The notes: generated by a model not told the origin, from the sequence alone. A stretch of DNA of 64,000 bases from Deltaproteobacteria bacterium HGW-Deltaproteobacteria-12 (GCA_002840565.1 PHBK01000008.1:43394-107393); one strand, 5' to 3'; shown: positions 9,808-17,791, counted from the first letter of the stretch. Numbers and translations are program-made.

Positions 9808-10572
9808 ATGAGTACGACCCTGTTCGATCTGAGCGGGAAAGTCGCTGTGGTAACAGGCGGCAACGGAGGCATAGGCCTGGGTATTGCAACGGGTCTGGCC
9901 CGGGCCGGCGCTGCGATAGTCATCGCCGCTCGCAATGCAGAGAAGAGTGAACTGGCGGTGCGTTCGCTGGAAAAAGCGGGCCTGCGGGCCTTGGCGCTGA
10001 CAGTGGAGGTGCAGGACGAAACATCGGTGCGCGACATGGTCGGGAAAGCCTTGCAGGCTTTCGGGCATATAGATATTCTGGTCAACAATGCGGGTATCTC
10101 GGTGGTCAGCATGCCCCAGAACTATTCACTGGACGAGTGGCAGCAGGTGATGAATATCAACCTGAATGGTTCGTTCCTCTGCTCGCGGGAGATCTATCCC
10201 CACATGAAGGCCGGGGGCGGCGGTAAAATCATCAATATCGGCTCGATGACATCCCTCTTCGGTCATCCGGTGATTGCCTCCTATGCCGCCAGCAAAGGCG
10301 CTGTGGTGCAGCTGACCAAAAGCCTGGCCATCGCCTGGGCCAGGGAGAACATCCAGGTCAACGCCATTCTGCCCGGGTGGATTGAAACCGACTTGACCGC
10401 CATGATCAAGCAGATGCCGGACTATCAAGCAGCCATTACCGCGCGCATACCTCAAGAGCGTTGGGGTCAGCCCGCCGATCTGGCCGGTACGGCCGTTTTC
10501 CTGGCCAGCAGTGCTTCGGACTATGTTACCGGCATCGTGCTGCCTGTGGATGGGGGATACGCCGCGATGTAG
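9808..10572 (+). CDS. Short-chain dehydrogenase/reductase (SDR), FabG-like
   Basis: A 254-residue classical SDR. The Rossmann motif T-G-G-N-G-G-I-G-L-G is near residue 16, N-N-A-G near 90, catalytic Ser in I-G-S-M-T-S and the Y-A-A-S-K-G-A active-site block near 155. The C-terminal P-V-D-G-G-Y is the usual family end. It oxidises or reduces a hydroxyl/keto group with NAD(P). Overall pattern is closest to 3-oxoacyl-ACP reductase or sugar-acid dehydrogenase groups; the substrate is unknown. GAAAGGAG precedes the start. It lies just ahead of a sigma-54 activator gene. Confidence 0.88.
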   Translation: MSTTLFDLSGKVAVVTGGNGGIGLGIATGLARAGAAIVIAARNAEKSELAVRSLEKAGLRALALTVEVQDETSVRDMVGKALQAFGHIDILVNNAGISVVSMPQNYSLDEWQQVMNINLNGSFLCSREIYPHMKAGGGGKIINIGSMTSLFGHPVIASYAASKGAVVQLTKSLAIAWARENIQVNAILPGWIETDLTAMIKQMPDYQAAITARIPQERWGQPADLAGTAVFLASSASDYVTGIVLPVDGGYAAM

Positions 10573-10683
10573 ACGAATGTTCGACGGCCATCCGGAGAAT
10601 TACTTTAGTTGCTACTTTACTTCTAATCAGTTATTCTTATAAAAATTGGTTATTAAGGCCATTCATCAAAGAGGATAAGTGAC

Positions 10684-12045
10684 ATGAAAGCAGATTCCTT
10701 GAAATTACATGGAGAGGATCTTTTTGCAGCGGTAATGAATACTGTCAGCGATGCAATTACCGTGATCGACAAGGATTTAAATGTCATATTCCAAAACGAG
10801 GCTGTACAGCAGATATACGGCTCCACCAGCGGGAAATGTTATGAGGCTTATCGCGGTCGTCGGGAGCCTTGCGAAAATTGTATTATCCTTGATGTCATCG
10901 CGGATGGAAAGCCGAAGAGAGCACTTCGGGACATTCAACTGCCGAACGGCAATATTCTCTGGATGGAAGTATTTTCAGGGCCGTTCAAGGATGAAAACGG
11001 GCTGATTATCGGAGCCGTGGAGGTTGTGCGCAATGTTACAGAACAAATCCGGCTTTCCGAAGAGTGCGTCACACTCCGGCGGGAGATGGAACGCCAAGCC
11101 CAATTTAACAATATAATTACGCAGTCCAAAAGAATGAAAGCTATTTTTCGTCTTATCGAAAGAATAGCTTCCACCATGAGTTCGGTACTGATTACCGGGG
11201 AATCCGGCACCGGAAAGGAGCTCATTGCCCGGGCCATCGTTTTTAATTCCGACAGGAAAGAGAAGCCGTTCGTGACGGTTAATTGCGGAGCCATCCCGGA
11301 AAACTTGCTGGAGTCGGAACTTTTTGGTCATGTGCGGGGGTCATTTACGGGAGCCATAAAAGATCATCGGGGCCTGATAGAAACAGCCGATGGAGGCACC
11401 CTTTTCCTGGACGAAGTCGGAGAAATACCTTTACCGATTCAGGTCAAGATTTTGCGCTTTCTCCAGGAAGGGGAAACGCGTCGGATTGGAGACACCAGGG
11501 TTCGGAAATATGATGTCCGGATAATCGCGGCAACCAACCGCAACCTGGACGAAGCAATCCGTGACGGCGTATTCCGGGAAGACCTTTTCTTCCGTCTGAA
11601 CGTGATCCCTATATTCCTGCCTCCGCTGCGCGAAAGAAAGGAGGATATACCTCCGCTGGCTACTCACATTCTTCAGCGTCTCTGTGACGATCATTCCCGC
11701 AACGTGACGGGGATCTCAGCGCATACACTTAAAATATTTATGACCTACCCATGGCCCGGGAACGTAAGAGAAATGGAAAATGTGATTGAATACGCATTAC
11801 ACCTTACCGACGAAGGGAACCCCATACGGCCCGAGCAACTTCCGCCAAAGCTGCTGGCTAAAACAGATGCCGCCTGGAGTCCCGGTGATTTTGTTTCCAT
11901 TGAAGAATATACAAAACAGTCCATTCTGGTTCTGCAGAAAGATCATTCCGAAGAACAAGTAGCTGACGTCCTGGGAATCAGCCGCAAGAGCCTGTGGGAG
12001 AAACGAAAGCGCTGGAACATCCCGCGTCCGGAAAAAGCCGGTTGA
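10684..12045 (+). CDS. Sigma-54-dependent transcriptional activator with PAS sensor domain
   Basis: A 453-residue bacterial enhancer-binding protein. Residues about 12-120 form a PAS domain carrying C52, C63 and C66 in a C-Y-x8-P-C-x2-C arrangement, which suggests redox, metal or heme sensing. The AAA+ domain has Walker A G-E-S-G-T-G-K-E (172-179), the sigma-54 contact loop G-S-F-T-G-A (219-224, a variant of GAFTGA), G-G-T-L-F-L-D-E Walker B and R-E-D-L-F-F-R-L-N-V. A Fis-type helix-turn-helix ends the protein (V-A-D-V-L-G-I-S-R-K-S-L-W). A candidate sigma-54 promoter and inverted repeat directly downstream suggest that the small-protein cluster at 12286 is its target. Confidence 0.93.
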   Translation: MKADSLKLHGEDLFAAVMNTVSDAITVIDKDLNVIFQNEAVQQIYGSTSGKCYEAYRGRREPCENCIILDVIADGKPKRALRDIQLPNGNILWMEVFSGPFKDENGLIIGAVEVVRNVTEQIRLSEECVTLRREMERQAQFNNIITQSKRMKAIFRLIERIASTMSSVLITGESGTGKELIARAIVFNSDRKEKPFVTVNCGAIPENLLESELFGHVRGSFTGAIKDHRGLIETADGGTLFLDEVGEIPLPIQVKILRFLQEGETRRIGDTRVRKYDVRIIAATNRNLDEAIRDGVFREDLFFRLNVIPIFLPPLRERKEDIPPLATHILQRLCDDHSRNVTGISAHTLKIFMTYPWPGNVREMENVIEYALHLTDEGNPIRPEQLPPKLLAKTDAAWSPGDFVSIEEYTKQSILVLQKDHSEEQVADVLGISRKSLWEKRKRWNIPRPEKAG

Positions 12046-12072
12046 GCTGATCTCGAAAAAAACGCCTCATCT

Positions 12073-12119
12073 GTTACCGATGGTAATGTCTGTCGGTCAG
12101 TTTTATTACCATAAGTAAC
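12073..12119. promoter_or_regulatory. Inverted repeat, candidate upstream activating site of the sigma-54 activator
   Basis: Arms at 12073-12087 (GTTACCGATGGTAAT) and 12105-12119 (ATTACCATAAGTAAC) are complementary at 13 of 15 positions around a 17-bp centre. They lie about 110-160 bp upstream of the GG-N10-GC promoter at 12230, a normal distance for an enhancer-binding protein. Alternatively this is a hairpin ending the activator gene; no T-run follows directly. Confidence 0.5.
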
Positions 12120-12229
12120 ATATCCATGTTTCCCTTTTTTCTCTTCATAGTAGTTGTCATTATTTATTATTTCATGTTTTCAGCCATTTAGAATGTGGTT
12201 TTCCGCATTATTACATCTTTCCTTCTGCC

Positions 12230-12245
12230 TGGCACACTTACTGCT
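12230..12245 (+). promoter_or_regulatory. Sigma-54 (-24/-12) promoter
   Basis: TGGCAC-A-CTTA-CTGCT matches the TGGCACG-N4-TTGCW consensus, with the invariant GG (12231-12232) and GC (12243-12244) exactly 10 bp apart. It lies about 40 bp before the Cys-rich gene at 12286 and follows the sigma-54 activator gene. Confidence 0.7.
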
Positions 12246-12285
12246 CTTATAGAGTTGCAAAGATCATATAAAAAGGAGGTTAAAA

Positions 12286-12549
12286 ATGACCAGTATAAAA
12301 GAGAATCAAAAAGAATTTAGTACCTGCTGTGAGAACACACACTTTGCAGAGATGATGCAAAAAAAGATGGGCCAAAAAGGAATTGGTTCGCTCTGCGCAG
12401 AGATGATGAAGAAGGTTACTGAAAAGCAGGGAGAGGGTTGCAGCATCCGATGTGCTGAAATGATGCAATCAATGATGAAAGGGTGCGGCGGTATTAAACA
12501 GAAAACCAAAGAAACGAAAAAGGAGGCAGGCAGTGTTGAAGGTAAATAG
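12286..12549 (+). CDS. Small Cys/Met-rich repeat protein, unknown function
   Basis: An 87-residue soluble protein not recognised as a known family. It holds three spaced copies of an (A/C)-A/F-E-M-M motif: F-A-E-M-M-Q-K-K-M, C-A-E-M-M-K-K-V and C-A-E-M-M-Q-S-M-M. Cys residues stand nearby (C-C-E, C-S-I-R-C, G-C-G-G). The Met/Cys pattern could bind metal or act as a redox buffer; this is inference. A strong AAAGGAGGT lies 7 bp before the ATG. It is the first gene after the sigma-54 promoter and overlaps the next gene by 17 bp, so the two are probably translationally coupled. Confidence 0.7.
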   Translation: MTSIKENQKEFSTCCENTHFAEMMQKKMGQKGIGSLCAEMMKKVTEKQGEGCSIRCAEMMQSMMKGCGGIKQKTKETKKEAGSVEGK

Positions 12550-12787
12550 TAATCAGGAACTAAAAAAAGTTCAGAGAAAAAAACTATACCGGAAGTTAGA
12601 TGCGATCGGCTGGGGTTTGTTTTTCATTTGGATAGGCATAGCTTTGCTGGCCGATGTGGGCTGGGGAATTGGTCTGATGGGTATCGGTCTGCTTATTCTC
12701 TGCTCAGTGGCTGCAAAAAAATACTTGATTGACGGGGGCCGGCGGGAGAACTTCAAAGACGATTTGCTGACAGGAGGTGTTAAATGA
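12533..12787 (+). CDS. Small two-helix membrane protein
   Basis: An 84-residue protein starting at GTG, with AGGAGG (12521-12526) inside the preceding gene. A basic N-terminus is followed by a hydrophobic stretch of about 35 residues (from G-W-G-L-F-F-I-W to L-I-L-C-S-V-A) that can form two membrane helices, then a charged tail. The pattern resembles small DUF5668/LiaF-type transmembrane proteins. It overlaps the previous gene, and its TGA overlaps the next ATG (ATGA at 12784). Confidence 0.65.
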   Translation: MLKVNSNQELKKVQRKKLYRKLDAIGWGLFFIWIGIALLADVGWGIGLMGIGLLILCSVAAKKYLIDGGRRENFKDDLLTGGVK

Positions 12788-12954
12788 TTGAATCGATCAT
12801 GAAGCTGCATACATGCGCCGACTGCTCCATCCGGTGCAGAGCGCAAGCGAAGCCGGGCTCGCTCCTGGCTAGACTCCATCGATGGCACGCCAGGTGGTGG
12901 CCCGGGTGGAAGATTTACCAGGCGCAGCTGCGCGCCGCGGCAACAAAGCAATGA
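12784..12954 (+). CDS. 56-residue Cys-containing small protein
   Basis: ATG 12784 overlaps the preceding stop as ATGA, which suggests coupled translation. The product has C-A-D-C-S-I-R-C near residue 11, sharing the C-S-I-R-C string with the first gene of this cluster. An R-W-H-A-R-W-W-P-G-W aromatic/basic block follows. No known family is recognised. It could be a metal-binding or membrane-surface peptide. The shared C-S-I-R-C string and the coupled arrangement support a real gene despite its size. Confidence 0.55.
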   Translation: MIESIMKLHTCADCSIRCRAQAKPGSLLARLHRWHARWWPGWKIYQAQLRAAATKQ

Positions 12955-12970
12955 CAAGCATTTGATACAT

Positions 12971-13016
12971 GACGGGATGGTTCCCGCAGATATCCGTGGT
13001 GCGGAACCATCCTGTC
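12971..13016 (+). promoter_or_regulatory. Long hairpin between small-protein genes
   Basis: A 14-bp stem, with GGATGGTTCC (12975-12984) against GGAACCATCC (13003-13012) plus three flanking pairs and one G-U, encloses an 18-nt loop. No T-run follows, so an mRNA-stabilising or attenuation structure is as likely as a terminator. Confidence 0.5.
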
Positions 13017-13052
13017 GGGTGCGGCAAATCATAACAAGGAAGGAATAGAAAT

Positions 13053-13289
13053 ATGACGGAAAGAAATAATGAAAATAAATCAATCAGTGAAAAGCCTCAC
13101 TGGCATTCCATGTGCTGGGGAAATAATACCTTTTGGGGCATACTCTTTATTGTGGTTGGCCTTTTCCGGTTCGGGAAAAAAGCAAATTTGTTTCCAACTG
13201 AACTAATTACGATATACTGGCCTCTTGTCCTAGTTATAATAGGAATTTGGATGATCGGAAAAGAGACGATAAGAAGAAGGAAGTCATAA
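13053..13289 (+). CDS. Small membrane protein, DUF5668/LiaF-like
   Basis: A 78-residue protein. A polar N-terminus is followed by two hydrophobic helices (about 27-40 and 52-70), with W-P-L-V-L-V-I-I-G-I-W-M-I-G near the end and a basic tail (R-R-R-K-S). The W-P-L/I-G pattern is typical of DUF5668 or LiaF N-terminal transmembrane segments. AAGGAAGG precedes the ATG. It belongs to the small-protein cluster downstream of the sigma-54 promoter. Confidence 0.7.
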   Translation: MTERNNENKSISEKPHWHSMCWGNNTFWGILFIVVGLFRFGKKANLFPTELITIYWPLVLVIIGIWMIGKETIRRRKS

Positions 13290-13321
13290 TTTAAAAAAGG
13301 TCACAATCAACTTAGAGGAAT

Positions 13322-13849
13322 ATGAATAGAATTCTAATTTATTTTGTTTTGGTCCAAGTTTTCCTGCTGGGATTCCTGCTTCGTTTTATTTATGAAAGGC
13401 TCAAGCTGGCGCGCAGGATCGACACAAGGAATACGCTGATTTTTTCACTGATCTTCACCGCCATGATGCTCATCTGGGCAAGCTGGTTTGTAATGAGTCC
13501 TCTTGATCCCTGGAGGTTTGACCTGCCGGGCGTTATTCGATGGTCAGGGATGGCCGCTTTCATCTTGGGACTGATCCTGGTATTCGGGGCCTTGCTCAAG
13601 CTGAAGAGTGTAGAAAATATCGAGTTTCTGGCTACCACAGGAATATTTTCCAGAATCCGCCACCCTATGTATTTGGGTTTTATACTCTGGATCCTGGGCT
13701 GGGCCGTATATAACGGAGCGATCTTCAGCCTGATTCCCGGAAGTGTTGGAATAGCCAATATCCTTTACTGGCGAAGCCTGGAGGAAGCAGAGATGAAAGC
13801 GCTCTATGGGGAAACATATACCGCATACAGCAATAGAACCTGGTTTTGA
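13322..13849 (+). CDS. Isoprenylcysteine carboxyl methyltransferase (ICMT/PEMT)-family membrane protein
   Basis: A 175-residue integral membrane protein with about five hydrophobic segments. The C-terminal part has the family signature: G-I-F-S-R-I-R-H-P-M-Y-L-G-F, then E-E-A-E-M-K-A-L-Y-G-E-T-Y-T-A-Y, where the RHP-Y and E-E motifs bind S-adenosylmethionine. Bacterial members methylate lipids or small molecules; the substrate here is unknown. It lies 32 bp after the small membrane protein gene and could be the last gene of the sigma-54-driven cluster. Confidence 0.85.
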   Translation: MNRILIYFVLVQVFLLGFLLRFIYERLKLARRIDTRNTLIFSLIFTAMMLIWASWFVMSPLDPWRFDLPGVIRWSGMAAFILGLILVFGALLKLKSVENIEFLATTGIFSRIRHPMYLGFILWILGWAVYNGAIFSLIPGSVGIANILYWRSLEEAEMKALYGETYTAYSNRTWF

Positions 13850-13889
13850 TAAAAGCCGCTGAATAGAAATGAAAGACAGTTGCTGCTTT

Positions 13890-13910
13890 TCCATGCAAGC
13901 ATGGATGCTT
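13890..13910 (+). terminator. Weak terminator-like hairpin
   Basis: TCCATGC (13890-13896) and GCATGGA (13899-13905) form a tight stem followed by TGCTTTTG. It lies 40 bp after the methyltransferase gene. The loop is small, so strength is uncertain. The remaining bases to 14042 show nothing further. Confidence 0.35.
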
Positions 13911-14042
13911 TTGTCCGTCCTGCCATCAGCAGTGGTTAATTAAATTCTCAAACAAAACATGGAGTTTAAATTTAAGATGTGATAACAATATCGCAGATAT
14001 GGTTTTGCGCTGATCTTTCCTTGATGCCGAGGGACCCGGACA

Positions 14043-14741
14043 TTGAACAAGAACGCACTTGTTAAGAAAATAGAGAGTTTCGGATTAATTATTATTTCTA
14101 CCGGCATTGCTTTGATCTACTGGCGCATCGAGTCGCTGCAGCTTACCGAATCGTCCACACGATGGATTACGTTTTTCCTTTTTATCGGTTACGGCGTTTT
14201 TACCCAGTATTTTATCAATACCTACCGGCGAATGGCAGCGGAAATTGTTACCCTCTCCATAACCGATTCTCTTACCGGTCTGCACAACAGAAGGGGTTTC
14301 CTGGCCCTTGCCGAGCAGCAGTTGAAGTTGTTGCGTCGGACAAAGCGGGTGATGCTGCTCTTTTTTGCTGATTTGGACGGACTAAAGTGGATTAACGATA
14401 CACTGGGGCATGAAGAGGGGGACAGGGCGCTCATAGATATGGCATCTGTTCTCCAGGAAACTTTTCGATCATCCGACATTATCGCCCGCATGGGAGGTGA
14501 TGAATTTACCGTTCTTGCCCTTGATCCGGATGAAATCAATCCGGAAATAATCATCAACAGATTACAAGCGCGGGTTGATGCCCATAACAATCAGGCGAAC
14601 CGGAAATATAAGCTGTCCATCAGCGTCGGCTGTTCCACCTATGATCCGGAGAAACCATCCTCTATCGATAAACTCATGGCGAGTGCTGATTATTTGATGT
14701 ATGAGCAGAAGAAAAACAAGAAAACCCGCCCTGATGGATGA
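14043..14741 (+). CDS. Diguanylate cyclase (GGDEF domain, membrane-bound)
   Basis: A 232-residue protein. Two hydrophobic helices (about 13-28 and 41-58) form a membrane anchor. The GGDEF domain starts near residue 72 (D-S-L-T-G-L-H-N-R-R-G-F), with F-A-D-L-D-G-L-K-W-I-N-D and an intact G-G-D-E-F at 151-155. R142-x2-D145, five residues before GGDEF, is the c-di-GMP inhibitory site, so the enzyme should be active and feedback-controlled. It makes c-di-GMP from two GTP. The start is TTG with GAGGGA eight bases upstream. Confidence 0.92.
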   Translation: MNKNALVKKIESFGLIIISTGIALIYWRIESLQLTESSTRWITFFLFIGYGVFTQYFINTYRRMAAEIVTLSITDSLTGLHNRRGFLALAEQQLKLLRRTKRVMLLFFADLDGLKWINDTLGHEEGDRALIDMASVLQETFRSSDIIARMGGDEFTVLALDPDEINPEIIINRLQARVDAHNNQANRKYKLSISVGCSTYDPEKPSSIDKLMASADYLMYEQKKNKKTRPDG

Positions 14742-14754
14742 AAGCATAGTTGAA

Positions 14755-14792
14755 TCCCGCTGCTCCGGGAGGAGTGTTAATTCTCCGCAGCG
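14755..14792. repeat. Dispersed intergenic repeat, copy 1
   Basis: About 38 bp that recurs near 36291-36328 with five or six mismatches. The shared core is GAGTGTTAATTCT, preceded by a TCCCG/CGGGA hairpin and followed by CGC(A/G)GC. The copy lies in a non-coding gap after the diguanylate cyclase gene. Confidence 0.6.
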
Positions 14793-14860
14793 AGCTCGCG
14801 ATATAATGACGTTCATTTTATATCTGGACGGCTTGCTGTGAGGTGTTTGAATAGAGCTGT

Positions 14861-15094
14861 TTAACGGAGGATGATGTTAATGCAAACGGGGGTTAAATAA
14901 ATAACCGCTGCGATGATAATGCCCCAGGAAAACCGGTTGATGAATTTTTCGCATACCGCAAGTTTTTTATCCCAATCGCTCTTAGCGATGCACTTGTTTA
15001 ATCGCTGAACCTGTTTTACGATCGGGAATATTTTCGGATGGTCTGCCGCTTTTGTTCCTAATGTATTTTCGGAAAAAGTAATCTCGGCTTGCAT
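14861..15094 (-). CDS. Small single-pass membrane protein, unknown
   Basis: A 77-residue protein, not recognised. The N-terminal 55 residues are soluble and charged (K-C-I-A-K-S-D-W-D-K-K). The C-terminal 20 residues are hydrophobic (W-G-I-I-I-A-A-V-I-Y-L), ending in a likely tail anchor. AGAGGAG precedes the start. It lies 46 bp downstream of the LexA-like gene on the same strand and may be co-transcribed with it, which would put it under SOS control (inference). Confidence 0.55.
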   Translation of the reverse strand: MQAEITFSENTLGTKAADHPKIFPIVKQVQRLNKCIAKSDWDKKLAVCEKFINRFSWGIIIAAVIYLTPVCINIILR

Positions 15095-15140
15095 TTCAGT
15101 GCTCCTCTGATGTTGGCAGGTTCTATCTTTGGCTGCCGTG

Positions 15141-15728
15141 CTAGGTGTGATATTTCCTGACTACCGCTGTAACCACGCCGCCCAGGCGCATTTCGGCTAC
15201 AGGCGTGATCCGGGGGTATTTCGGGTTGGCTGCTTCCAGGTAAACATCCTTGCCCCTCTTATGAAAATACTTCATTGTCCAGGCGCCGTCCACCTCGGCA
15301 ATGACAATATCCCCTGTTTTCGGCTCTCTGCCGCGCTCGACAAGCACCAGATCATCCGGCATGATCCCGGCGCCGATCATGGAATCTCCATCAACCTTCA
15401 GCAGAAAGGACTCCGCCTGTTTGGTGATGAGGTAGTCGTCAAAGGATATCAGATCGCGTAATTCTTCTTCGGCAGGTGAGGGAAAGCCGGCCGATACTCC
15501 CCCGGCAAGAGGGATACCGGTAAGAGAATTGATAAACGTCAGATGCCCGGAGCTGTCCTTTTCCAGAATCCCTTCCTGTAAGAGCTTGTTCATCCAGAAA
15601 TGGACGACGCTCTTGGAGCGGACAGCAAGCAAAGTAAGCATCTCTTCATAGGTGGGCATACGATGGCGTTCGCGATTGAAGTCTGCTATCCTCTGCGCTA
15701 CTGATTTTACGGTGCGTTTCATTTCCAT
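15141..15728 (-). CDS. lexA: LexA-family SOS repressor (S24 self-cleaving)
   Basis: About 195 residues. The N-terminal region has the LexA-type winged helix (M-P-T-Y-E-E-M-L-T-L-L-A-V-R-S-K-S-V-V). The S24 domain has a UmuD-like A-G cleavage site in S-A-G-F-P-S-P-A, nucleophile Ser in G-D-S-M and general-base Lys in W-T-M-K-Y (about S119 and K156 counted from the GTG at 15737). RecA-stimulated self-cleavage would derepress SOS genes. The GTG at 15737 lies inside the -10 of the matching promoter, so ATG 15728 or 15722 is a better start, giving a nearly leaderless mRNA. The divergent SRAP gene is a known SOS-associated partner. Confidence 0.88.
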   Translation of the reverse strand: MEMKRTVKSVAQRIADFNRERHRMPTYEEMLTLLAVRSKSVVHFWMNKLLQEGILEKDSSGHLTFINSLTGIPLAGGVSAGFPSPAEEELRDLISFDDYLITKQAESFLLKVDGDSMIGAGIMPDDLVLVERGREPKTGDIVIAEVDGAWTMKYFHKRGKDVYLEAANPKYPRITPVAEMRLGGVVTAVVRKYHT

Positions 15729-15735
15729 GGCAGCC

Positions 15736-15765
15736 ACTATAATAGAACATACGTTCTATTGTCAA
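15736..15765 (-). promoter_or_regulatory. LexA promoter with embedded SOS box (GAAC-N4-GTTC)
   Basis: On the minus strand TTGACA (15765-15760) and TATAGT (15741-15736) are 18 bp apart. The spacer holds a dyad whose arms AATAGAAC and GTTCTATT (15741-15760) flank ATAC. The core GAAC-N4-GTTC equals the Gram-positive-type SOS box. A repressor here would block RNA polymerase directly. The box also lies about 75 bp before the divergent SRAP start. Confidence 0.8.
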
Positions 15766-15834
15766 GGATTTTTTTAAATATTTATCTGTTAACGCATCTG
15801 TTATAATACTTTCCATAACTTGGAGAGCGTTAAG

Positions 15835-16467
15835 ATGTGTGGACGGTTTGTTTTAGTTACTGATTTAACAAAAATCGCCGGGAAATATGGCATTCAGAAG
15901 GCCTCGTCTGATTTTCAGCCCAGCTGGAATGTCCGTCCGGGACAAATTGTCCCGGCGGTTATTTACCGAGGTGGTCAAAATATTATCGAGAATTTTCTCT
16001 GGGGATTGATTCCTTCGTGGGCGAAAGATCCTGCGATCGGACACAAATTGATCAATGCCCGATCTGAAACCATCAGCGAAAAGCCGAGCTTCCGGGCTGC
16101 TTTTGCTCAAAGAAGGTGCCTGATTGTTGCTGACGGTTTTTATGAATGGAAGCAGGAAGGCAAAAAGAAAGTCCCCTTGTATTTCTATCTTAAGTCAGGA
16201 GATTTTTTTGGCCTGGCCGGGCTCTATGAAACATGGATGTCCGGCAAGAAGCTGATTAGCACCTGTACAATTGTCACAACGGATGCCAATGGGCTGATTA
16301 AACCATTTCATCCCCGCATGCCGGTAATTGTTCCTGAGGAGCAGGAGCAAAAATGGCTTCGTGGAGATGCGGATACCAATGCTTTGCTCGCAGTTTTAAA
16401 ACCATATCCGGCGGAGAAGATGGATTACAAAATGGGAATGGGACCAGGGTTTGTTCAGGATGACTGA
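15835..16467 (+). CDS. SOS response-associated peptidase (SRAP/HMCES/YedK family)
   Basis: A 210-residue SRAP protein that covalently binds abasic sites in single-stranded DNA and protects them. The start is fixed by biochemistry: Met is removed to expose Cys2, so M-C-G-R-F at ATG 15835 must be the start and not the in-frame TTG 15 bp earlier. W-N-V-R-P-G-Q, the N-A-R-S-E-T block, D-G-F-Y-E-W-K and H-P-R-M-P-V (catalytic His) are all present. A TATAAT at 15802-15807 is its likely -10. It is divergent from the LexA gene, with the SOS box between them. Confidence 0.95.
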   Translation: MCGRFVLVTDLTKIAGKYGIQKASSDFQPSWNVRPGQIVPAVIYRGGQNIIENFLWGLIPSWAKDPAIGHKLINARSETISEKPSFRAAFAQRRCLIVADGFYEWKQEGKKKVPLYFYLKSGDFFGLAGLYETWMSGKKLISTCTIVTTDANGLIKPFHPRMPVIVPEEQEQKWLRGDADTNALLAVLKPYPAEKMDYKMGMGPGFVQDD

Positions 16468-16573
16468 TTAGCTTTCGCCGTGGATTGAAAACGGAAGATG
16501 TAATTTAAAATAACCGCTTGTTTTTCCAGGCGGTCGGCAGGACAGAATAATTGATGGCTGGAGTGTATTGCGC

Positions 16574-17593
16574 ATGCGTTACGTAATTTTTGGAAAAACC
16601 GGGTTGACGGTCTCCGAGTTGGGATTCGGCGGGATTCCCCTGATTAGACTGAACAGTGATTTAGCCAGGGAGGTATTACGGCGGGCTTATGAGAAGGGTG
16701 TTACGCTTTACGATACGGCCAACATGTATCTGGACAGCGAGGAGAAGATCGGTGCGGCTTTCAGCGGTATGCGCGAAAAGGTCGTAATTGCCTCGAAGTC
16801 CATCAGGCGGGATGCCGCCGGCATGGCCAAGCACATTGAGACAAGTCTGCGCCGGTTGAAAACTGATTATATTGATTTATATCAGCTGCATCAGGTGTCC
16901 ACGGAAAAGGATTGGAATACAATTATGGCGCCGGGCGGGGCGATGGAGGCATTACTAACGGCCAAAGACAAGGGGAAAATTCGTTATATCGGCGTTACGT
17001 CGCACAGCCTGACCATGGCCTTAAAATTAGTTAAGACAGATTTATTCAGTTCGGTTCAGTTTCCCTTTAATTTTATCGAAATAGCAGCAAAAGACGAACT
17101 GCATCCGGTCGCAAAAGACAGGAATCATGGTATCCTGGCGATGAAGCCCTTTGCCGGCGGGATGATCGACAATGCCGAAATTGTTTTCAAATTTCTGCGT
17201 CAGCACCCTGATGTCATCCCAATTCCTGGTTTTGACTCTGTCGCCGCCGTGGATCAGGTTGCCTCTTTTTATGAAAGGGATATAGTGACAACCCCCGGTG
17301 ATATTAATGTTATGGAGCGCTACCGGGCCGAATTAGGCAAGCAGTTTTGCCGCCGTTGTGAATACTGCCAGCCCTGCCCGAACGGTGTCCTGATCACGCC
17401 GGCCATGGGCTACCGGGTCATTGCCGCGCGCATGTCGCCGTCTGTCGCCGTTAAATTTTCCAGCCTGTTCATGGAAAGCGTTTTGCAATGCGACCGGTGC
17501 GGCGCCTGCCTGGAGAAATGCCCTTATGATTTGCCGATACCGGACATGCTGAAAGCACATTACGACCTCTATGAACAGCATCGCCGGGGGTAG
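16574..17593 (+). CDS. Aldo/keto reductase with C-terminal ferredoxin-like domain
   Basis: About 339 residues. The N-terminal TIM barrel has the AKR pattern: F-G-K-T-G-L-T-V-S-E-L-G-F-G-G, D-T-A-N-M-Y and I-D-L-Y-Q-L-H. The last 90 residues hold two cysteine clusters, C-R-R-C-E-Y-C-Q-P-C-P and C-D-R-C-G-A-C-L-E-K-C-P, suited to two [4Fe-4S] centres. Such fusions are common in anaerobes and probably pass electrons between ferredoxin-like carriers and a carbonyl substrate. TTG at 16568 is an alternative start. No operon partner. Confidence 0.88.
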   Translation: MRYVIFGKTGLTVSELGFGGIPLIRLNSDLAREVLRRAYEKGVTLYDTANMYLDSEEKIGAAFSGMREKVVIASKSIRRDAAGMAKHIETSLRRLKTDYIDLYQLHQVSTEKDWNTIMAPGGAMEALLTAKDKGKIRYIGVTSHSLTMALKLVKTDLFSSVQFPFNFIEIAAKDELHPVAKDRNHGILAMKPFAGGMIDNAEIVFKFLRQHPDVIPIPGFDSVAAVDQVASFYERDIVTTPGDINVMERYRAELGKQFCRRCEYCQPCPNGVLITPAMGYRVIAARMSPSVAVKFSSLFMESVLQCDRCGACLEKCPYDLPIPDMLKAHYDLYEQHRRG

Positions 17594-17791
17594 CGGAACT
17601 GAAGCGGGAAGATTAAGCAAGATTTGTGAAGATAGAGAAAGAGATATCGGCAGTCGCACCATCCCTATGATGCTCAATTCGGTTGCTCAATCTTGACTAA
17701 CATGCAATAGACAAAAAAGATAAATGCGGGCTTGCCGGACAATTGGCGGAAAGACGCAAATTGGCTCAGATAACAGGGAGGTTCAGAAGTA

